From positions 7,390 to 14,441 of the forward strand of contig DBWH01000040.1 of the NCBI GenBank assembly GCA_002308595.1: DNA of 7,052 bases, in the 5' to 3' direction. Below, one piece after another: positions 6,238 through 7,052 of the stretch. Each line of letters begins with the position of its first letter. Position 1 is the first letter of the stretch. The DNA comes from Mageeibacillus sp. UBA1243 (GTDB lineage Bacteria > Bacillota > Clostridia > UBA1212). Both the position numbers and the translations under genes were made by a program. The notes below the pieces were generated by a model. That model made no database searches. It saw only the letters and a list, made by a program, of their open reading frames with translations, and was not told where the DNA came from.

Positions 6238-6278
6238 CTATTGAAGATTTTTGCAACTTTTAACAGTTTTCTCACATA
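6238..6278. repeat. 41-bp perfect direct repeat, copy distal to the ATPase gene
   Basis: Identical to 6165-6205, at a 73-bp offset. It lies just upstream of the ATPase -35 box, and its last eight bases (CTCACATA) also form the start of the 74-bp repeat copy B. Position suggests a regulator site or a relic of tandem duplication. Confidence 0.95.
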
Positions 6279-6344
6279 GAAAAGCATCAGCCGAGCCAAA
6301 AGGATACCCACCGCTCCAGCGCGGGGGGTATCCTTTTGTGACAA
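6271..6344. repeat. 74-bp direct repeat, copy B
   Basis: Matches 4769-4842 at 66 of 74 positions without gaps and carries the hairpin at 6297-6338. Unlike copy A it lies between divergent promoters, where a terminator serves neither gene end. Confidence 0.9.
6297..6338. terminator. Bidirectional terminator-like hairpin between divergent genes
   Basis: CAAAAGGATACCC (6297-6309) pairs with GGGTATCCTTTTG (6326-6338). After an A-G mismatch the stem continues with CCGC/GCGG over a six-base loop, making it more stable than the copy at 4794-4837. It may insulate the two divergent promoters from read-through. Confidence 0.75.
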
Positions 6345-6371
6345 GACAGGCCTTTCAAACGATGTTATAAT
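6343..6371 (+). promoter_or_regulatory. Promoter of the HTH/sigma-4 gene
   Basis: A perfect TATAAT (6366-6371) with an upstream TGT (extended -10, TG at 6363-6364) lies 17 bp from AAGACA (6343-6348, 4/6). Transcription would begin near 6378, after the terminator hairpin, with a leader of about 33 bases. The -35 box overlaps the end of repeat copy B. Confidence 0.65.
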
Positions 6372-6410
6372 GAATGCGAAGACTTAATTATCCGGATTGG
6401 AGTATCCCCA

Positions 6411-6968
6411 ATGACAGACCTTTCTGAGATGCCGGACAGTTCAAAAGGGACTGAATGTGCTGACGCAATCGCAAAGCTTAGAAGCGGGAAAGCCATGTCC
6501 CAGCAGGACCTGGCGGACAGTTTGTTTGTCTCAAGGTCGCTGGTGGCAATGTGGGAGACCGGAGCCAGGACGCCTGACAGCTACAGTTTGGAGCGCATGG
6601 CGGAGATGTTCGGCGTGGAGCCGGGGGATATTCTTGGCGACGTCAGGTATGCGTTTGTTTCAAGCCTGGAGAGGGAATTGATTGAGAGGGAGCTTGACGA
6701 TTTCACAAGCAGCGGGCCTTCGCCAAGCGGCGCAGTAAACGGCGGCGCGACAGAAAGCGGCACCGAAAGGGCGGAGCGCATAATTGAGGATTTTTTCAAA
6801 TGTATCGGCCCGCGGGACAGGGAAATCTTTATGAGCCGCTACTTCGCCATGAAGGCGCTGAAGACCGTGGCGGAGGAGACCGGGATGAGCTTGGCGGCTG
6901 TGAAGAAAAGACTTTTCAAGATTCGAAAAAAGCTGAAGGCCTTTATACTGAAGGAGGAAAAGAAATGA
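6411..6968 (+). CDS. XRE-type HTH protein fused to a sigma-70 region 4 domain
   Basis: The product is 185 aa. Residues about 18-75 are an XRE-like helix-turn-helix (AIAKLRSGKAMSQQDLADSL ... SRSLVAMWETGARTPDSYSL). A Gly/Ser-rich linker lies at about 99-119. Residues about 121-181 resemble sigma-70 region 4 (ERIIEDFFKCIGPRDREIFM, LKTVAEETGMSLAAVKKRLFKIRKKL), the -35-binding HTH. No region 2 is present, so it cannot be a complete sigma factor; it may act as a two-headed DNA-binding regulator or recruit polymerase through region 4. The ATG at 6411 follows TTGGAG (6397-6402) by 8 bases. The stop TGA overlaps the next ATG (ATGA), indicating translational coupling with the downstream gene, as is common for sigma-like genes and their partners. 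Composition resembles the genomic background, unlike the adjacent ATPase gene. Confidence 0.85.
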   Translation: MTDLSEMPDSSKGTECADAIAKLRSGKAMSQQDLADSLFVSRSLVAMWETGARTPDSYSLERMAEMFGVEPGDILGDVRYAFVSSLERELIERELDDFTSSGPSPSGAVNGGATESGTERAERIIEDFFKCIGPRDREIFMSRYFAMKALKTVAEETGMSLAAVKKRLFKIRKKLKAFILKEEKK

Positions 6969-7052
6969 ACAGGGAAGATTTCAGAAAGGCACTCGCCAAT
7001 GTGGGCAACCGCGAAGCAACGGACCAAACGATAAATCAGAAATCAAAAAGGC
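6965..7052 (+). CDS. Start of a coupled downstream gene, truncated by the window edge
   Basis: An ATG at 6965 overlaps the previous stop codon and is preceded by AAGGAGG (6951-6957), 7 bases upstream. The frame stays open to the window end for 29 codons. The visible N-terminus, MNREDFRKALANVG, is charged and hydrophilic. Position after an HTH/sigma-4 gene suggests a partner such as an anti-sigma-like or membrane protein, but nothing visible identifies it. Confidence 0.7.
   Translation, partial: MNREDFRKALANVGNREATDQTINQKSKR

Overview
The window looks like a mid-GC genome from the Bacillota (class Clostridia, probably a gut or rumen anaerobe). This is inferred from strong AGGAGG-type ribosome binding sites, near-consensus housekeeping promoters (TTGACA/TATAAT), a CotH-kinase lipoprotein with a Pro/Thr linker, a DUF4143-type ATPase and an HTH/sigma-4 regulator coupled to a downstream gene. 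No rRNA, tRNA, CRISPR array, recognisable transposase or integrase was seen.

Left part (1-3302): the 3' end of a DHHW-family (AlgX-like) cell-surface protein gene is followed by a large lipoprotein gene with its own promoter. The lipoprotein runs signal peptide, Pro/Thr spacer, fibronectin-III-like domain, CotH kinase domain. Both products belong to the cell envelope.

Middle (3301-4767): a roughly 390-base stretch with no convincing gene is dense in direct and inverted repeats. Several arms nest into what reads as a multi-branched fold, including a three-way junction at 3454-3625. After it come two related 15-bp palindromes 32 bp apart, a consensus promoter, and a short AT-rich gene for an HTH-nucleotidyltransferase fusion (162 aa). 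A GC-richer gene for a cyclophilin-like-fold protein follows, possibly in the same transcript.

Right part (4769-7052): an AT-rich, reverse-strand gene for an AAA ATPase with a DUF4143 C-terminal region is bracketed by two 74-bp direct repeats (66/74 identical). Each repeat carries a strong hairpin that can act as a bidirectional terminator. The ATPase promoter is itself sandwiched between two perfect 41-bp direct repeats. Diverging from it, an HTH/sigma-70-region-4 fusion gene overlaps the start of the next gene by ATGA, a layout typical of a regulator translated together with its partner.

The composition is mosaic. The HTH-nucleotidyltransferase and ATPase genes are visibly AT-richer than their neighbours and sit beside repeats, so both look like accessory insertions in an envelope/regulatory background. 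The signals most worth a second look are the nested repeat element at 3301-3685, the paired palindromes before the nucleotidyltransferase gene, and the repeat-bracketed ATPase cassette.
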